From an uncultured Prevotellaceae bacterium (GTDB lineage Bacteria; Bacteroidota; Bacteroidia; Bacteroidales; Bacteroidaceae), in the NCBI GenBank assembly GCA_902786665.1, contig CADADN010000006.1, positions 1-64,000 of the forward strand: a stretch of 64,000 nt of DNA. Direction: 5' to 3'. The notes under the pieces are model-generated. The model did no database searches and had not been told where the DNA came from. It worked only from the letters and a program-made list of their open reading frames with translations. The position numbers were made by a program, and so were the translations under genes. Of the stretch, positions 25,647 through 35,882 are shown piece after piece. Each line of letters begins with the position of its first letter. The first letter of the stretch is position 1.

Positions 25647-26471
25647 ATGAGCATCAACTGGAAGAAGACCATCATCGTCACGCTCGACCTGGTATTGGCC
25701 GCCTACCTGATCCTGGCCACCACGTCGTTCAACAAGCCCGACCGAACGGCCGAGGCTTGCCAGCAGGTGCGTATCAAGATAGCCGCCACCGACTCCAGCG
25801 GATTCCTCAGTGCAAGCGACGTCAAAGAGATGCTCACCAACAAGCACCTCTATCCCAGCGGGCAAAACATGGAACTCATCGACTTGAGAACCATAGAGAA
25901 CACCCTGAAGCAAAACTCCTTCATATCAGGTGTGGAATGCTACAAGACGCAAGACGGGACAGTAGGAGTCACCGTGACGCAGCAACTGCCCATGCTCAGG
26001 GTCAAAGCCGACAACGGAGAGGACTACTACATCGATATCGACGGAGAGGTGATGCAAGGCGAAGGACATGCGTCAGACCTCATCGTCGCCACCGGCGGCA
26101 TCAGCCAATGGTATGCGAAAAACTATGTCGCACCCCTCGTGCGATGGATCATGGCACATGATTTGTGGAAGAACCAGGTGGAACAAATCAACATCCTGCC
26201 CGACAAAAGCCTGGAAGTGATTCCACGTGTGGGAAACCACATCGCATGCCTGGGAAGGATGCCCGAGAACAAGAGCAAGGAGCGCAGGGAACGCCTCATC
26301 AACAACTTTGCAGAGCACCAGTTCTCAAGACTCGACAAATTCTACCGTTACGGACTCAACGAGGTGGGATGGAACAAATACTCGTACATCAACCTCGAAT
26401 TCGGCAACCAAATCATCTGCAAGAAAAGCAAGCCCCAAAAGCAAGAGACATCAGAAAACAAACAACCTTAG
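25647..26471 (+). CDS. ftsQ: Division protein FtsQ/DivIB
   Basis: 274 aa. A short cytoplasmic tail, one membrane helix (about 8-24: TIIVTLDLVLAAYLILA), a POTRA-like domain (about 40-110) and a beta domain ending near VGWNKYSYINLEFGNQIICKK. Sequence is weakly conserved, as normal for FtsQ; identity rests mainly on this topology and its place between murC and ftsA. Confidence 0.85.
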   Translation: MSINWKKTIIVTLDLVLAAYLILATTSFNKPDRTAEACQQVRIKIAATDSSGFLSASDVKEMLTNKHLYPSGQNMELIDLRTIENTLKQNSFISGVECYKTQDGTVGVTVTQQLPMLRVKADNGEDYYIDIDGEVMQGEGHASDLIVATGGISQWYAKNYVAPLVRWIMAHDLWKNQVEQINILPDKSLEVIPRVGNHIACLGRMPENKSKERRERLINNFAEHQFSRLDKFYRYGLNEVGWNKYSYINLEFGNQIICKKSKPQKQETSENKQP

Positions 26472-26495
26472 GAAATATAAAAACCATCAACCCAC

Positions 26496-27968
26496 ATGGC
26501 AGCAAAGGACTTCATAGTAGCTATTGAATTGGGCTCTTCCAAAATCACCGGCATCGCCGGAAAGAAGAGCATGGACGGCAGCATCCAAGTGCTCGCCGTC
26601 GTGAGGGAGGACGCCACATCCTGCATTCGCAAAGGCGTGGTGTACAACATCGACAAGACCAGTGTTTGTCTGACAAACGTCATCAAGAAGCTGAAGACGC
26701 TTCTCAAGTCTGAAATCTCGCAGGTTTACGTCGGAGTGGGCGGACAGTCCATACGCAGCATGCGAAACGTCATCATCAAGAAATTGCCCGACGACACCAT
26801 CATCTCACAAGACATGATCAACGAGTTGATGGACAACAACCGCAACATGTCTTACCCCGACCAGGAGATTCTCGACGCAGCCACCCAGGAATACAAGGTC
26901 GGCACGCAATACCAAGTCGACCCGGTTGGCATCCAAAGCAGCAAGATAGAGGGCAATTTCCTCAACATCCTCTGCCGCAAGTCGTTCTACCGCAACTTGA
27001 ACAAATGTTTCGAGAACGCGAAAATCGCCATTGCCGAGATGTATCTCGCACCCATCGCCCTGGCACAAAGCGTGCTCACAGAGGCAGAGAAACGCAGCGG
27101 ATGCATGCTTGTAGACCTCGGAGCAGACACCACAACGGTCTCCGTGTACTACAAGAACATCCTCAGGCATCTCGTCGTCATACCACTCGGTGGCAACAAC
27201 ATCACCAAGGACATCGCATCGCTCCAGATGGAGGAGAGCGAGGCAGAAGAGATGAAGCTCAAGTACGCATCCGCATTCACCGACGACAGCGAAATAGAGG
27301 AGGGCAAGACCATCGACATCGACAAGGAGCGCAGCGTCGACATCCAAACCTTCGTCGACATCGTTGAGGCCCGCGTCAATGAAATCATCCAAAACGCTTG
27401 GAACCAAGTGCCGCTGGAGTACAACGACAAGCTTCTTGGCGGAATCATCCTCACCGGTGGAGGCTCCAACATGAAGAACATCAAGAAGGCTTTCACCAAC
27501 TTCACCAACATCCAGAAAGTGCGCATCGCCAACACCGTCATCCAGAATGTCACCTCTACCGACAAGGATGTCAACGCCCGCAACGGCATGATGAACACCG
27601 TCATCGGCCTTCTCGCACGCGGCGACATGAACTGCGCCGGCTCCGCCATCAATCCCAGCGCCGACCTTTTCGGCCCCAATCCCAACAGCTCCACCACGAC
27701 GACGACGACCGACATCCACCGCCAGCCCCGCACACCTGGCACGATGGCTCCCGGAGTGGTGATGACCGAGGCCGAGAAGAAGAAGATGGAAGAGGCCAAC
27801 CGCCGCAAGGAAGAGGAAGAGCGTCGCCGCAAGGAAGAGGAAGACCTCCGCAGACAAGAAGAGGAAAAGCGCAACAAAAAGGGACTGTTCTCCCGCATTT
27901 CCAACTCTCTTTCAGATTTCGCCCGCCGCATGGTATCCGAAGAACCCGACGAGGATGACAAGAAATAG
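26496..27968 (+). CDS. ftsA: Actin-like division protein FtsA
   Basis: 490 aa. Actin-fold motifs: AIELGSSKITGIAG (phosphate 1), LVDLGADTTTVSVY (phosphate 2) and GIILTGGGSNMKNI (adenosine). After about residue 400 comes a tail with a Thr-rich linker, a strongly charged Glu/Arg/Lys coiled coil, and the terminal amphipathic helix (GLFSRISNSLSDFARRM) that tethers FtsA to the membrane. The coiled-coil insert makes it about 70 residues longer than E. coli FtsA. FtsA links FtsZ to the membrane. Confidence 0.95.
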   Translation: MAAKDFIVAIELGSSKITGIAGKKSMDGSIQVLAVVREDATSCIRKGVVYNIDKTSVCLTNVIKKLKTLLKSEISQVYVGVGGQSIRSMRNVIIKKLPDDTIISQDMINELMDNNRNMSYPDQEILDAATQEYKVGTQYQVDPVGIQSSKIEGNFLNILCRKSFYRNLNKCFENAKIAIAEMYLAPIALAQSVLTEAEKRSGCMLVDLGADTTTVSVYYKNILRHLVVIPLGGNNITKDIASLQMEESEAEEMKLKYASAFTDDSEIEEGKTIDIDKERSVDIQTFVDIVEARVNEIIQNAWNQVPLEYNDKLLGGIILTGGGSNMKNIKKAFTNFTNIQKVRIANTVIQNVTSTDKDVNARNGMMNTVIGLLARGDMNCAGSAINPSADLFGPNPNSSTTTTTTDIHRQPRTPGTMAPGVVMTEAEKKKMEEANRRKEEEERRRKEEEDLRRQEEEKRNKKGLFSRISNSLSDFARRMVSEEPDEDDKK

Positions 27969-28042
27969 CATTACTGCTTGCCGTTCCACGGCTGGCATCA
28001 CGAGAAAAGGAACCCCAACGCACATACATAAAATCAGAAAAT

Positions 28043-29365
28043 ATGGATAAAAATAAGCCAGAAGGTCTCGACTTCGAAGACCTCCCAAAAGAGAACTGCA
28101 TCATCAAGGTCATCGGTGTGGGTGGCGGTGGCGGCAACGCTGTCAACCACATGTACCGCGAGGGCATCCATGATGTGACCTTCGTGCTCTGCAACACCGA
28201 CCGCCAAGCACTCAACGACTCTCCCGTCCCCGTACACATCCAACTGGGCAAGGAAGGTCTTGGAGCCGGCAACAAGCCGGAACGTGCCAGGAAGGCCGCC
28301 GAAGAGAGCGAAGACGACATCCGCAAAATGCTGAACGACGGCACGAAGATGTCATTCATCACAGCCGGAATGGGTGGAGGCACCGGTACCGGAGCGGCCC
28401 CTGTCATCGCCCGTGTGTCAAAGGATCTCGGCATCCTCACCGTGGGCATTGTCACCATCCCCTTCCGTTTTGAAGGCCCAAACAAAATCGACCAGGCCCT
28501 CGACGGTGTGGAAGAGATGGCAAAGCACGTGGACGCCTTGCTCGTCATCAACAACGAGCGCCTTCGCGAAATCTACCCCGACTATTCCGTGCTCAACGCC
28601 TTTGCAAAGGCCGACGACACGCTTAGCATCGCCGCACGCAGCATCGCCGAGATCATCACCGTACGCGGCTTGATCAACCTCGACTTCAACGACGTGCGCA
28701 CCGTGCTCAAGGACGGCGGAGTGGCCATCATGAGTACAGGCTTCGGCGAGGGCGAGGGACGTGTGAAGGCAGCCATACAAGATGCACTCAACTCACCTCT
28801 GCTCAACGACAACGACGTCTTCAATTCCAAGAAAATCCTTCTGAGCATCACCTTTGCCAACGACAAGGAGACCGGCGGCCTGATGATGGAAGAGATGACC
28901 GACGTGCACGACTTCATGGCCAAGTTTGGTGAAGACTTCGAAATCAAGTGGGGCCTTGCCATCGACCCGGACCTTGGGAAGAAGGTGAAAGTCACCATCC
29001 TTGCCACAGGCTTCGGTGTGGAGAACGTTGACGGCATGGGAGGACATCTCAGCAAAACACCCGGCAACTCCCAAACCCGCATTGCCGAGATGGAAGAAAG
29101 GGCAAAGAAAGAAGACCGTCGTCAGCATTACTACAACGAGAAGGACAACAAGCCCCACAAGCGTCGTCCCTACATCTTCAATTTCAAGCCCGAAGACCTC
29201 GACAACGAAGATGTCATCCTGGCAGTGGAAAGCACTCCCACCTACCGCCGCACAAGGAAACAGCTCGAAGACATCAACCACACCTCGCAAGGAGACAGCA
29301 ACGGCGAGAACAACAGCGAGAGCAATGACGAGAGCGCAAGCAATTCGTCGAAAATAGTATTCTAA
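28043..29365 (+). CDS. ftsZ: Tubulin-like division GTPase FtsZ
   Basis: 440 aa. The tubulin signature GGGTGTG is at 111-117, and the T7 loop (NLDFNDVRTVL) contains the catalytic aspartate. The variable C-terminal linker carries a short conserved peptide (TPTYRRTR, about 402-409) that may bind FtsA, followed by a Ser/Asn-rich end. FtsZ forms the division ring. Confidence 0.96.
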   Translation: MDKNKPEGLDFEDLPKENCIIKVIGVGGGGGNAVNHMYREGIHDVTFVLCNTDRQALNDSPVPVHIQLGKEGLGAGNKPERARKAAEESEDDIRKMLNDGTKMSFITAGMGGGTGTGAAPVIARVSKDLGILTVGIVTIPFRFEGPNKIDQALDGVEEMAKHVDALLVINNERLREIYPDYSVLNAFAKADDTLSIAARSIAEIITVRGLINLDFNDVRTVLKDGGVAIMSTGFGEGEGRVKAAIQDALNSPLLNDNDVFNSKKILLSITFANDKETGGLMMEEMTDVHDFMAKFGEDFEIKWGLAIDPDLGKKVKVTILATGFGVENVDGMGGHLSKTPGNSQTRIAEMEERAKKEDRRQHYYNEKDNKPHKRRPYIFNFKPEDLDNEDVILAVESTPTYRRTRKQLEDINHTSQGDSNGENNSESNDESASNSSKIVF

Positions 29366-29379
29366 AACCCAAAAGCGAC

Positions 29380-29829
29380 ATGAACCTATACGACCAAGTC
29401 AGTGAAGACATCAAGGCCGCGATGAAAGCCCGCGACAAAGTGCGTCTTGAGACCTTGCGCAACATCAAGAAAGTGTTCATCGAAGCCAAGACCGCCCCGG
29501 GCTCAAACGACACCCTCGACGATGCCGACGCCTTGAAAATCATCCAGAAACTGGCCAAGCAAGGCCGCGAGTCGGCCGCCATATTCACCGAAAAGAACCG
29601 CCAGGAGTTGGCCGACAACGAAATGGCACAAGTGGCCGTCATTGAAAGCTACCTCCCCAAGCAACTCAGCGAGGAAGAAATCGAGGCCGCCGTCAAGGAC
29701 ATCATCGCCCAGACCGGGGCATCGAGCATGAAGGATATGGGAAAGGTGATGGGTCTCGCCAACAAGCAAATGGCCGGCAAGGCCGACGGAAGAGCCATCT
29801 CCACCGTCGTGAAACGCCTCCTTTCCTGA
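29380..29829 (+). CDS. GatB/YqeY-domain protein
   Basis: 149 aa, the full length of the stand-alone YqeY family, with the ESYLPKQLSEEEIEAAV and DMGKVMGLANKQMAGKADG motifs of the tRNA-binding tail domain also found in GatB. Its cellular role is unclear. It follows ftsZ by 14 bases, and this linkage is frequent in Bacteroidetes. It converges on recO with only 4 bases between the stop codons. Confidence 0.88.
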   Translation: MNLYDQVSEDIKAAMKARDKVRLETLRNIKKVFIEAKTAPGSNDTLDDADALKIIQKLAKQGRESAAIFTEKNRQELADNEMAQVAVIESYLPKQLSEEEIEAAVKDIIAQTGASSMKDMGKVMGLANKQMAGKADGRAISTVVKRLLS

Positions 29830-29833
29830 CCAC

Positions 29834-30562
29834 TCAGACAAACAGCTCCCTGAGCACGGGCAGCGACTTCAAGGGGGGGAACCCCGGCACGTGCAGCCCA
29901 TAATACTCCAAGATCACCTCTGTGCACCTGTTGCGCTCATCCCGCGACATGGCACAGAGGTGCATCGTTTGGTAGGTGAGCCTCAAAAGCAATGCAATCT
30001 TTGACGCCTCCCCAGGCGCCACGAAATGGCCATGACGCGGAACGTCGGTGGTGAAACAGGCATTCAGCAAATCAAAATAGCCATTTTCAACCACATCCTC
30101 GACATTGGGGAAAAAACCGATGAAACGCGACATGCGCATCATGAAAACCAAGTGGAAATTGGAAAAACCTGTTGAAACACTGTCGAGCCATTCCAGACTA
30201 TAGGCCACGAATTGGAACAACGGGCCGTTGTCGCGCTCGTCGCGAGTGGCATGGGTGAGGAACTCAGCCAAGAACATCGTCATCGACAATTTGAATGGAT
30301 GCATGGACAAGGAAGGCAAGGGTTTCGCCATCCTGATGTCACGTATACGTTGGAGCGATGCTTTCAGGCGGAAGTCGAAATCCACCTCCACGATGGTCAA
30401 TGGCATGAAGAGCTGGCGTCTCAACCTCCCTTTCGACGATGCCGACACCCGCACCATGAACGACACCCTTCCGTGCCGCTCTGTCAACATATCGGCAACA
30501 AGCGCGCCGTCACCATATTTCACCGTCCTCAACACGACGGCCTGGGTTTGAGTCATTGCCAT
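29834..30562 (-). CDS. recO: Recombination mediator RecO
   Basis: 242 aa (ATG at 30562, or 30556 two codons later). N-terminal OB fold (TQAVVLRTVKYGDGALVADM) and a helical C-terminal domain as in Bacteroidetes RecO; the classical zinc-finger cysteines are absent. RecO loads RecA on SSB-coated DNA with RecR. Only 4 bases separate its stop from that of yqeY, with no terminator visible. Confidence 0.85.
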   Translation of the reverse strand: MAMTQTQAVVLRTVKYGDGALVADMLTERHGRVSFMVRVSASSKGRLRRQLFMPLTIVEVDFDFRLKASLQRIRDIRMAKPLPSLSMHPFKLSMTMFLAEFLTHATRDERDNGPLFQFVAYSLEWLDSVSTGFSNFHLVFMMRMSRFIGFFPNVEDVVENGYFDLLNACFTTDVPRHGHFVAPGEASKIALLLRLTYQTMHLCAMSRDERNRCTEVILEYYGLHVPGFPPLKSLPVLRELFV

Positions 30563-30693
30563 GGCAGCAAGGTAAAAAAGAAGCGAAAAACAGGTTTTAT
30601 GGGTGTAAAGTTACGACAAAGGGCGGGAAAAGGCAAGAAAAAATGCAAAAAAAAGATAAAAATGGGCTTATTTGAAAAAAATAATCAAGAAAA

Positions 30694-30725
30694 TTTGCAG
30701 GAATGCAAGGAAAGCAGTACCTTTG
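30694..30725 (+). promoter_or_regulatory. Promoter of tRNA-Glu and rpsT
   Basis: TTTG (30694-30697), 20-base spacer, TACCTTTG (30718-30725), with the tRNA starting 21 bases later. One of the best promoter matches in the window. Confidence 0.7.
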
Positions 30726-30745
30726 CATCCGCTAATTAAGTCAAT

Positions 30746-30817
30746 GGTCCATTCGTCTATCGGTTAGGACGAGAGATTTTCATTCTCTAAAGAGCAGTTC
30801 GACTCTGCTATGGACTA
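30746..30817 (+). tRNA. tRNA-Glu (anticodon UUC)
   Basis: The 72-base cloverleaf has acceptor strands GGTCCAT and ATGGACT (first pair G-T), an anticodon stem AGAGA/TCTCT with loop TTTTCAT (anticodon TTC), and a T arm around GTTCGACTC. CCA is not encoded. It lies 31 bases upstream of rpsT and probably shares its promoter. Confidence 0.95.
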
Positions 30818-30848
30818 CAAGAACAATAAAAAAAAGGAAACATAAAAG

Positions 30849-31103
30849 ATGGCAAACCACAAATCATCCCTCAAAAGAATCCGCCAGGACAAAAAGAGGC
30901 AACTGCACAACAAGTATTATGCAAAGACCATGCGCAACGCTGTAAGGAAGCTCCGCGCACTGACCAACAAAGAGGAGGCTGTGAAGCTTTATCCCACTGT
31001 TCAGAAAATGCTCGACAAATTGGCTAAGACAAACATCATACACCGCAACAAAGCCGCAAACCTCAAGTCGAGCCTCTGCCGCCAAATCAACAAAATGGCA
31101 TAG
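30849..31103 (+). CDS. rpsT: 30S ribosomal protein S20
   Basis: 84 aa, basic, with the S20 start [17 protein letters not shown] and the conserved helix ending ([19 protein letters not shown]). S20 binds 16S rRNA early in 30S assembly. It lies behind tRNA-Glu and ahead of a strong terminator. Confidence 0.96.
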   Translation: MANHKSSLKRIRQDKKRQLHNKYYAKTMRNAVRKLRALTNKEEAVKLYPTVQKMLDKLAKTNIIHRNKAANLKSSLCRQINKMA

Positions 31104-31123
31104 TCCAGGCGAAGAAAATATAC

Positions 31124-31155
31124 AAAGGCCGCAACCTGTCAGGTTGCGGCCTTTT
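31124..31155 (+). terminator. Rho-independent terminator after rpsT
   Basis: A 14-bp perfect stem (31124-31137 with 31141-31154) with a 3-base loop and a trailing T run. Confidence 0.9.
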
Positions 31156-31226
31156 CATATGCAATTTGCATTGTATTTTTCACACTTTTTTGAGGAAAAA
31201 AGTTTCTGATTTTGGCATAAATTTCG

Positions 31227-31234
31227 TAACTTTG
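31227..31234 (+). promoter_or_regulatory. Promoter (-7) of gyrB
   Basis: TAACTTTG, followed by GCAC, about 108 bases before the gyrB ATG. A TTTC at 31203-31206 with a 20-base spacer could serve as -33. Confidence 0.5.
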
Positions 31235-31342
31235 CACAATCAAAAACAACCCTCTTTACGGCATCCGCAAACGCCCTTGAAACGACTTCAAGAAAGCCCT
31301 GGGGAAGGATGTCGGAGAAGACAGCAAGAGAAGAAATACGAA

Positions 31343-33313
31343 ATGTCAGAGACGCAAAACCCAGAAAGCAACTACTCAGCGAAAAACATCCAGGTGCTTG
31401 AAGGCCTTGAGGCCGTCAGGAAGCGCCCCGCCATGTATATTGGCGACATCAGCGAGAAAGGTCTCCACCACTTGGTGAACGAGACAGTAGACAACTCCAT
31501 CGACGAGGCCATGGCGGGCTATTGCACGCACATCGAGGTCACCATCAACCAAGACAACTCCATCACCGTTCAAGACAACGGCCGCGGCATCCCTGTCGAC
31601 GAGCACAAGAAACTTCACAAGTCAGCCCTCGAGGTGGTGATGACGGTGCTGCATGCCGGAGGCAAATTCGACAAAGGCTCCTACAAGGTGAGCGGCGGAC
31701 TGCACGGCGTGGGTGTCAGCTGTGTCAACGCCCTCTCATCGCATATGATGTCGCAAGTGTTCCGCGAAGGAAAAATCTACCAGCAAGAATACGAGCGCGG
31801 CAAGCCCCTATATCCTGTAAAGGTGGTGGGCGAGACAACCATCCAAGGCACCAGGCAGCAATTCTGGCCCGACCCCACCATTTTCACCACCACCGTCTAT
31901 CAGTATGACATCATCGCACGGCGCATGCGCGAGCTGGCCTACCTGAACGCAGGCATCACCATCACCTTGCGCGACCTCCGTCCCGACTCCGAAGGAAACA
32001 CCCGCGAAGAGGTCTTCCATGCCAGGGAAGGATTGAAGGAGTTTGTCAGATTCATCGACCGTCACCGCTCCCACCTTTTCAACGACGTCATCTACCTGAA
32101 GACAGAGAAGCAAGGGGTGCCCATCGAAGTGGCCGTGATGTACAACACCGACTACAGCGAAAACATTCACTCCTATGTGAACAACATCAACACCATAGAG
32201 GGCGGCACCCACCTTCAAGGCTTCCGCATGGCCCTCACCCGCACGCTGAAGAAATACGCCGACAACGACCCTGCCATATCCAAACAGATAGAGAAGGCGA
32301 AAATCGAAATCACCGGCGAGGACTTCCGCGAAGGCCTTACCGCAGTCATCTCCATCAAGGTGGCCGAGCCACAATTCGAAGGGCAGACAAAGACCAAGCT
32401 GGGCAACAGCGAGGTATCTGGAGCCGTGCAGCAGGCCGTCAGCGAGGCGTTGTCCAACTACCTTGAGGAGCATCCCAAGGAGGCACGGCAGATTTGCGAC
32501 AAGGTGGTGCTTGCAGCCACGGCACGAATCGCAGCCCGCAAGGCTCGTGAAAGCGTGCAACGCAAGAACGTGATGTCGGGCGGAGGTCTTCCAGGCAAGC
32601 TCGCCGACTGTTCCAACAAAGACCCGAAGGAGTGTGAAATCTTCTTGGTGGAGGGTGACTCCGCCGGCGGGTCGGCCAAGCAAGGTCGCGACCGCTACAC
32701 CCAGGCCATCCTTCCCCTTCGCGGAAAAATCCTCAACGTGGAGAAGGTGATGTGGCACAAGGTGTTTGAAAGCGAGTCGGTGATGAACATCATCCAGAGC
32801 ATCGGCGTCCGCTTCGGCGTGGAAGGCGAAGGCGACAAGGAAGCGAACATCGACAAGCTTCGCTATGACAAGATCATCATCATGGCCGATGCCGATGTCG
32901 ACGGCGCCCACATCGCCACGCTCATCATGACACTCTTCTACCGCTTCATGCCCAAGGTGGTCCAGGAGGGGCACCTCTACATCGCCTCCCCCCCACTCTA
33001 TCGTTGCACCTACAAGAAGAAGATCAGCGAGTACTGCTACAACGACCAGCAGCGCCAAGCCTTCCTCGACAAATACGGCAACGGCGTGGAAGATGCCAAC
33101 ATCCACACGCAGCGCTACAAAGGTCTTGGCGAGATGAATGCCGAAGACCTGTGGGAGACGACGATGAATCCCTCCACCCGCCTGCTGAAGCAAGTGACCA
33201 TCCAGAACGCCGCCGAGGCCGACGAGATCTTCTCCATGCTCATGGGCGACGACGTGGAACCACGCCGGGAGTTCATCGAGGCCAACGCCACATACGCAAA
33301 CATCGACGCATAA
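31343..33313 (+). CDS. gyrB: DNA gyrase subunit B
   Basis: 656 aa from the ATG at 31343; the frame is open to 31166, but that part lies over the promoter region. GHKL ATPase motifs DNGRGIPV and GGLHGVGVSCVNALS, transducer domain, TOPRIM EGDSAGGSAKQ from 437 and DADVDG at 516-521, and the C-terminal QRYKGLGEMN motif. Gyrase introduces negative supercoils with GyrA. The length fits Bacteroidetes GyrB. Confidence 0.95.
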   Translation: MSETQNPESNYSAKNIQVLEGLEAVRKRPAMYIGDISEKGLHHLVNETVDNSIDEAMAGYCTHIEVTINQDNSITVQDNGRGIPVDEHKKLHKSALEVVMTVLHAGGKFDKGSYKVSGGLHGVGVSCVNALSSHMMSQVFREGKIYQQEYERGKPLYPVKVVGETTIQGTRQQFWPDPTIFTTTVYQYDIIARRMRELAYLNAGITITLRDLRPDSEGNTREEVFHAREGLKEFVRFIDRHRSHLFNDVIYLKTEKQGVPIEVAVMYNTDYSENIHSYVNNINTIEGGTHLQGFRMALTRTLKKYADNDPAISKQIEKAKIEITGEDFREGLTAVISIKVAEPQFEGQTKTKLGNSEVSGAVQQAVSEALSNYLEEHPKEARQICDKVVLAATARIAARKARESVQRKNVMSGGGLPGKLADCSNKDPKECEIFLVEGDSAGGSAKQGRDRYTQAILPLRGKILNVEKVMWHKVFESESVMNIIQSIGVRFGVEGEGDKEANIDKLRYDKIIIMADADVDGAHIATLIMTLFYRFMPKVVQEGHLYIASPPLYRCTYKKKISEYCYNDQQRQAFLDKYGNGVEDANIHTQRYKGLGEMNAEDLWETTMNPSTRLLKQVTIQNAAEADEIFSMLMGDDVEPRREFIEANATYANIDA

Positions 33314-33329
33314 CCCCACACGATACAAC

Positions 33330-33366
33330 AAGGGGCGGAGTCCATCCCAAGGCGCTCCGCCCCTTT
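33330..33366 (+). terminator. Rho-independent terminator after gyrB
   Basis: Stem AAGGGGCGGAG (33330-33340) with CTCCGCCCCTT (33355-33365), then a short T run. Confidence 0.85.
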
Positions 33367-33385
33367 CATTCTTATCCCACACGTC

Positions 33386-35815
33386 ATGACCTGTCATCCC
33401 ACCCATTTCCCAAGGTACAGGGCCTGGAAGAGAGCACTCCTGCCTGTCATCCTCATAGCGGCCGCCATGGCATGCCAAGCGCAAGGCACACCCCCCATGC
33501 GGTTATGGTATGACCGTCCCGCCACCTATTTCGAAGAGTCGCTCCCCATCGGCAACGGCAAGCTGGGCGCATGTGTCTATGGCGGTGTGGCCGACAACAC
33601 CATCTACCTCAACGACATCACATTCTGGACCGGCAAGCCCGTAGACCCGAATCTCGATGCCGGAGCCAGCCGATGGATACCTGAGATACGAAAGGCGCTG
33701 TTTGCAGAGGATTACGCTTTGGCCGACAGCCTGCAACTGCATGTCCAAGGTCCCAACTCGCAGTTCTACCAGCCACTTGCAACCTTGCATATCATCGACA
33801 AAAACGGAGGGGAAGCTACGAACTACTCACGCACGCTCGACATCGACAGCGCCATGTGCCACGACCAATACACGACAAATGGCCGGCGATACACCCGCGA
33901 GTACTTCGCCTCCCATCCCGACAAAGCCATCGCCATGCGCATACGCTGCCACGACGGGAAAGGCATCAACTGCCAACTGATGCTCACCTCGCAAGTGCCA
34001 CACGGGGTGAAGGCGAAACCCAACGGCCAACTGGTGGTGACCGGCCACGCCATCGGCGACGCGGACGAGAGCATGCATTTCTGCAGCATGATGCTGGCCA
34101 AGAGCAAAGACGGCACAATCACCGCCAGCGACAGTACGCTCCTGGTGCGCAACGCCTCCGAACTCACCCTGTATTTCGTCAACGAAACCAGTTTCAACGG
34201 CGCGTCGAAACACCCGGTGACCGACAACGCCCCCTACATAGAGAATGTCACCGACAACCTCTGGCACCTTCAGAACGTCAGTTATGAAGAGATGCGCCAG
34301 CGACATATCGACGACTACCGGCAATACTACAGCCGGATGTCACTCACACTGGGCAAACCCAAGGAGGCCGACCTCGCCATCCCCACCGACTCGTTGCTGA
34401 AACGGCACACCGACAACGGAGGTGACAGCCGCTACCTGGAAACCCTTTACTTCCAATACGGGCGCTACCTCCTCATCTCATGCTCGCGCACGCCATCAGT
34501 CCCTGCCAACCTCCAAGGGTTGTGGGCGCACCAACGCTTCTCACCATGGCGCGGCAACTACACGGTGAACATCAACCTGGAAGAGAACTACTGGCCTGCC
34601 GAAGTGGCCAACCTCAGCGAGATGGCCACTCCACTATGGGGCTTCATGAACTCACTTTCTGCCAACGGCCGCCATGTGGCACGCAACTACTACGGCATCA
34701 ACCGCGGATGGTGCTCCAGTCACAACAGCGACATCTGGGCCATGGCCAACCCTGTGGGCGAGAAACGCGAAAGTCCGGAGTGGAGCAACTGGAACCTCGG
34801 CGGCGCATGGCTCTCACAGGCGTTGTGGGAGCATTATCAGTTCACGCAAGACAAAGCATTCCTTCGTGACACCGCCTATCCATTGCTGAAAGGAGCGAGC
34901 GAGTTCTGCCTCGACTGGCTCGTGGAGAACCCGAAAGAGAAAGGCGAACTATTCACCGCCCCCAGCACGTCGCCCGAAAACGAGTACAAGACCACGGAAG
35001 GCTACCACGGCACGACCTGCTACGGTGGTGCCGCCGACCTGGCCATCATCCGCGAGTTGTTTGCCAACACGCTGGCCGCCGGCCGCATCGTGGGCGACAA
35101 CAAGACGTTCCTCGACGAGGTGGAGCAGAGCCTCTCACGCCTCCACCCCTACACCATAGGGCACGACGGCGACATCAACGAATGGTATTACGACTGGGAC
35201 GACTGGGACCCCCAGCACCGTCATCAGTCGCACCTCATAGGCCTCTACCCTGGGCATCACATCAACCTCAAAAGCACCCCTGAACTGGCCAAGGCAGCCC
35301 GCCGCAGCCTGGAAATCAAAGGCGACAAGACCACGGGGTGGAGCACCGGCTGGCGCATCAACCTATGGGCACGCCTCCACGACGCCCGGCAGGCCTACCA
35401 CATCTACCAGAAACTGCTCACCTACGTATCACCCGACGAATACAAAGGCCCCGACCGCCGTCGCTCGGGCGGCACCTATCCCAACTTGTTCGACGCCCAT
35501 CCACCCTTCCAGATTGATGGCAATTTCGGCGGCACGGCGGGTGTGTGCGAGATGCTGCTTCAAAGCGACGGCAATACCTTGGAACTGCTTCCCGCCCTCC
35601 CCGACCAATGGTCCGAGGGGTCGGTAAAAGGCATCTGCGCCCGAGGCGGTGTCACGCTCGACATCACCTGGCGCGACAGAGGCCGCCAGACGGAAGCCGT
35701 TCTCACCAGCAAGACAACGTGCAAGATGACAGTGACTTGCCAGGGCATAAGCCGCACCGTGAAACTGAAGAAGGGGAAAGCCAAGAAAGTGACTTTCAAA
35801 TTTCATATCTTATAG
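33386..35815 (+). CDS. GH95 alpha-L-fucosidase-like glycoside hydrolase
   Basis: 809 aa with a secretion signal (about 10-33; cleavage after a Cys-Gln-Ala stretch, lipoprotein processing not excluded). GH95 catalytic residues align with those of Bifidobacterium AfcA: Asn395 and Asn397 in NINLEENYW, Glu531 in SPENEY (general acid) and Asp711 in FQIDGNFGG. Family members remove alpha-1,2-L-fucose or alpha-L-galactose from host or plant glycans. No SusC/SusD partners lie nearby. It starts just after the gyrB terminator and precedes a polysaccharide locus that makes GDP-fucose, so a role in processing the cell's own glycan is an alternative to host mucin use. Confidence 0.9.
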   Translation: MTCHPTHFPRYRAWKRALLPVILIAAAMACQAQGTPPMRLWYDRPATYFEESLPIGNGKLGACVYGGVADNTIYLNDITFWTGKPVDPNLDAGASRWIPEIRKALFAEDYALADSLQLHVQGPNSQFYQPLATLHIIDKNGGEATNYSRTLDIDSAMCHDQYTTNGRRYTREYFASHPDKAIAMRIRCHDGKGINCQLMLTSQVPHGVKAKPNGQLVVTGHAIGDADESMHFCSMMLAKSKDGTITASDSTLLVRNASELTLYFVNETSFNGASKHPVTDNAPYIENVTDNLWHLQNVSYEEMRQRHIDDYRQYYSRMSLTLGKPKEADLAIPTDSLLKRHTDNGGDSRYLETLYFQYGRYLLISCSRTPSVPANLQGLWAHQRFSPWRGNYTVNINLEENYWPAEVANLSEMATPLWGFMNSLSANGRHVARNYYGINRGWCSSHNSDIWAMANPVGEKRESPEWSNWNLGGAWLSQALWEHYQFTQDKAFLRDTAYPLLKGASEFCLDWLVENPKEKGELFTAPSTSPENEYKTTEGYHGTTCYGGAADLAIIRELFANTLAAGRIVGDNKTFLDEVEQSLSRLHPYTIGHDGDINEWYYDWDDWDPQHRHQSHLIGLYPGHHINLKSTPELAKAARRSLEIKGDKTTGWSTGWRINLWARLHDARQAYHIYQKLLTYVSPDEYKGPDRRRSGGTYPNLFDAHPPFQIDGNFGGTAGVCEMLLQSDGNTLELLPALPDQWSEGSVKGICARGGVTLDITWRDRGRQTEAVLTSKTTCKMTVTCQGISRTVKLKKGKAKKVTFKFHIL

Positions 35816-35882
35816 AGCAGTCACACATGCAAGACAAATAGGGGCATTTCCCTATCCATCAACGCCATAAAAACCATACATA

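Noticed and set aside
33386-35815. A polysaccharide utilisation locus around the GH95 gene
   Set aside because: No SusC/SusD-like genes or hybrid regulator lie nearby in the window.
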